64,000 nt of DNA from Linnemannia hyalina. Its lineage: Eukaryota; Mortierellomycota; Mortierellomycetes; Mortierellales; Mortierellaceae. Below are positions 61,601 to 64,000 of this stretch, piece by piece (the stretch's first letter is position 1; each line of letters starts with the position of its first letter). Both the position numbers and the translations under genes were made by a program. The stretch is taken from contig JAHRHY010000004.1 of NCBI GenBank assembly GCA_019671135.1, forward strand, positions 2,666,001 through 2,730,000. Direction: 5' to 3'. The notes beneath the pieces are model-generated. The model made no database searches. It was not told the origin of the DNA and was given only the letters and a program-made list of their open reading frames with translations.

Positions 61601-64000
61601 GACCTCGGCGATTGATCTGACTTGGGTGGTCAAATTAGACGCCATAGTATTCACATTGTCAGTCAGTTCCTTCCAGGTGCCTCCGACGTCTTTGACCTCG
61701 GCCTGTCCTCCCAGTTTACCTTCTGTGCCGACCTCACGGGCGACACGTGTAACTTCAGCAGAGAAAGTAGACAATTGATCCACCTACAAGTTGAATATAA
61801 AAAAAATGATGGAACATTAATTAACTATTAATTTCGCACTCATTGGCAAACAGTGCTTGAGTATTACAAATGACATGGGGATGAAACTTACCATAATGTT
61901 AATGGTATTCTTCAAATCCAAAATCTCTCCTTGGGCCTGGACATCGATCTTCTTGGACAGATCTCCACAAGCGACGGCGGTGGTGACCTCAGCGATCGAT
62001 CTGACTTGGGTGGTTAGGTTGGAAGCCATGGTGTTTACATTATCCGTCAGCTCTTTCCAGGTTCCATCGACGCCTCCGACCAAAGCCTGACCACCCAACT
62101 TGCCCTCGGTACCGACTTCACGAGCAACACGGGTGACCTCGGCCGCAAAGGTTCGCAGCTGCTCAACCATGGAGTTCACGGTCTTCTTGAGCTCGAAAAT
62201 TTCTCCTTCTGCCTGAACGTCAATGGTCTTGGACAGGTCTCCACAGGCGACAGCAGTCGTGACCTCGGCGATTGATCTGACTTGGGTGGTCAAATTAGAC
62301 GCCATGGTATTCACATTGTCAGTGAGTTCCTTCCAAGTGCCTCCGACGTCTTTGACCTCAGCCTGTCCTCCCAGTTTACCTTCTGTGCCGACCTCGCGGG
62401 CGACACGTGTAACTTCAGCAGAGAAAGTAGACAATTGATCCACCTACAAGTTGAATATAAAAAAATGATGAAACATTAATTAGCTGTTAATTTGGCATTC
62501 ATCGGCAAACAGTGCTTGGGTATAACAAATGATACAGCGATGAAACTAACCATAATGTTAATGGTATCCTTCAAATCCAAAATCTCTCCTTGGGCTTGGA
62601 CATCGATCTTCTTGGACAAATCTCCACAAGCGACGGCGGTGGTGACCTCAGCGATCGATCTGACTTGGGTGGTTAGGTTGGAAGCCATAGTGTTCACATT
62701 GTCCGTCAGCTCTTTCCAGGTTCCGTCGACGCCTCCGACCAAAGCCTGACCACCCAATTTGCCTTCAGTGCCGACTTCACGAGCAACACGGGTGACCTCG
62801 GCAGCGAACGTCGATAATTGTTCCACCTACCAAAGATACATATGAAGAAAGGATACACACGTTAGTCAATGCCCCAATGCGATATTTCCATCACAGTCAG
62901 TGAGTACGCAAGTAATAGAAAACTTACCATGGAGTTGATGGTGTTCTTTAACCCCAGGATTTCGCCCTGGGCTTGGACGTCGATCGTTTTGGAAAGGTCT
63001 CCACAGGCAACAGCAGTCGTTACCTCGGCAATGGATCGGACTTGCGTGGTCAAATTTGACGCCATGGTGTTGACGTTATCTGTGAGCTCCTTCCAAGTGC
63101 CGCTGACATCCTTAACGATGGCCTGACCGCCGAGCTTGCCTTCGGTACCAACCTCACGAGCGACCCTGGTGACCTCGGCTCCAAAAGTTCGCAGCTGCTC
63201 CACCATGGAGTTGACAGTCTTCTTCAGCTCAGAGATCTCTCCTTGGGCCTCGACATCGATGGTCTTGCTCAGGTCTCCACAAGCGACAGCGGTGGTGACC
63301 TCAGCGATGGAACGGACCTGAGTTGTCAAGTTCGAAGCCATGGTGTTGACGTTGTCGGTAAGCTCTTTCCAGGTACCACTAACATCCTTGACAACGGCCT
63401 GACCGCCCAGCTTGCCTTCGGTACCTACTTCAAGACTGACGCGCGAGACCTCCGTGGCAAAAGTACGCAGCTGTTCGACCATTGAGTTCACGGTCTTCTT
63501 CAGCTCAAAAATCTCTCCTTGGGCTTCTACCTCAATGGTCTTGGACAGATCTCCGCAAGCGACTGCGGTCGTGACCTCAGCGATCGACCGGACCTGAGTT
63601 GTCAAATTGGTAGCCATGGTGTTGACATTGTCTGTGAGCTCTTTCCAGGTACCGTCGACGCCCTTGACTTCAGCCTGTCCTCCAAGGATACCCTCAGTTC
63701 CAACTTCGCGGGCAACACGCGTGACCTCGGCAGCGAACGTCCTGAGTTGTCCGACCATGGAGTTGATTGTGTGCTTCAACTCTGAGATCTCGCCCTGAGC
63801 CTGCACGTCGATCTGCTTGCTGAGGTCACCACAAGCGACAGCAGTAGTAACCTCTGCGATTGATCGTACCTGGGTGGTGAGGTTGGAAGCCATAGTGTTG
63901 ACATTGTCTGTAAGCTCCTTCCAGGTACCACTGACGTCCTTGACCGTCGCCTGACCGCCCAGTTTTCCCTCGGTACCGACTTCCAAACTGACACGGGTGA
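55609..64000 (-). CDS. Group III hybrid histidine kinase (Nik1/Os-1 type) with giant poly-HAMP array, 5' end outside window
   Basis: Cytosolic hybrid sensor kinase of the family that controls the HOG osmostress pathway and is the genetic target of fludioxonil-type fungicides. Minus strand, running off the right edge. From the C-terminus: receiver domain ([13 protein letters not shown], phospho-Asp in LILMDVQMP, Lys in DEYITKPL) and tail ending at TGA 55609; HATPase (N box [27 protein letters not shown]); HisKA with phospho-His in [10 protein letters not shown]; then HAMP units. Exons: 55609-55788, 55909-57230, 57331-57476, 57595-57980, 58079-60010, 60114-60389, 60485-60760, 60861-61136, 61232-61783, 61892-62443, 62551-62826 and 62928 to the edge. 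About 2,415 codons are visible, while usual members are about 1,100-1,300. The frame is intact throughout. Confidence 0.92.
57705..64000 (-). repeat. Poly-HAMP array: 20 units of 92 codons (276 bp), last one cut
   Basis: The unit runs from VDQLSTF/VEQLRTF through [45 protein letters not shown] to LKKTVNSM. Units per exon, from 3' to 5' of the gene: 1 (with HisKA), 7, 1, 1, 1, 2, 2, 1 and 3 plus a partial fourth. The seven-unit exon is 1,932 bp, exactly 7 x 276. The unit next to HisKA and the single unit at 60861-61136 are the most diverged; most others are near identical, showing recent amplification. Confidence 0.93.
61232..62550 (-). repeat. 660-bp exon-plus-intron tandem duplication in the HAMP array
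   Basis: Exon 61232-61783 with intron 61784-61891 is repeated as exon 61892-62443 with intron 62444-62550, a 660-bp step. The two introns align over most of their length (same TTGAATATAAAAAAA start, same AAACAGTGCTTG block), proving duplication of a whole exon-intron cassette. Confidence 0.9.

Noticed and set aside
57705..64000. HAMP repeats read as a bacterial chemoreceptor.
   Set aside because: The adjoining HisKA, HATPase and receiver domains, spliceosomal introns and the [10 protein letters not shown] motif identify a fungal group III kinase.

Overview
The window looks like nuclear DNA from a filamentous fungus. Genes are intron-rich, with short GT-AG introns. The conserved set includes TFIID subunit TAF5, an importin-4/Kap123 karyopherin, an OCRL-type 5-phosphatase, a Siw14-type phosphatase, a ZGRF1-type helicase and a group III (Nik1/Os-1) hybrid histidine kinase. 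Abundant F-box proteins and a NACHT-WD40 protein point to an early-diverging lineage such as Mortierellaceae; this placement is inference from gene content, not a database result.

Layout. 1-2092 is one arm of a long inverted repeat carrying the start of an F-box gene on the minus strand. 2093-2308 is the 3' fragment of an unidentified gene whose 5' part lies at 40542-41496. A dead short-chain dehydrogenase follows. 3429-36172 is a compact housekeeping block: TAF5 (-), a doubtful small gene (+), an atypical dual-specificity phosphatase (+), an OCRL/INPP5B-like phosphatase (-), importin-4/Kap123 (-), a ubiquitin-like plus WLM metalloprotease (-), ZGRF1-like helicase (+) and a large serine-rich membrane protein (+). 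36173-41500 is gene-poor, with decayed remains of a family-B DNA polymerase-like element, an F-box gene and the split gene. 41518-43593 is the second repeat arm, followed by the complete F-box gene, a decayed unknown gene, and a NACHT-WD40 protein whose 5.6-kb frame is broken by three nonsense codons but no frameshift. After 3.3 kb of non-coding DNA with a near-perfect 150-bp hairpin, a histidine kinase runs off the right edge.

The most remarkable object is that kinase. It has at least 20 HAMP units of 92 codons within the window, the last cut by the edge. Every complete poly-HAMP exon from 58079 to 62826 is an exact multiple of 276 bp (1, 1, 1, 1, 2, 2 or 7 units), and introns always interrupt the unit at the same place in phase 0. 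Group III kinases normally carry roughly five to seven such units. The array looks like a length-variable signalling rod built by exon and unit duplication.

Functionally, the housekeeping genes cover transcription initiation (TAF5), nuclear import (Kap123), phosphoinositide and inositol-phosphate signalling (OCRL, Siw14-like) and DNA repair (WLM protease, ZGRF1). The flanks are accessory DNA: F-box, NACHT-WD40 and sensor-kinase families, plus element relics. Splice sites given were read by eye, and exon limits in OCRL, Kap123 and ZGRF1 are approximate.
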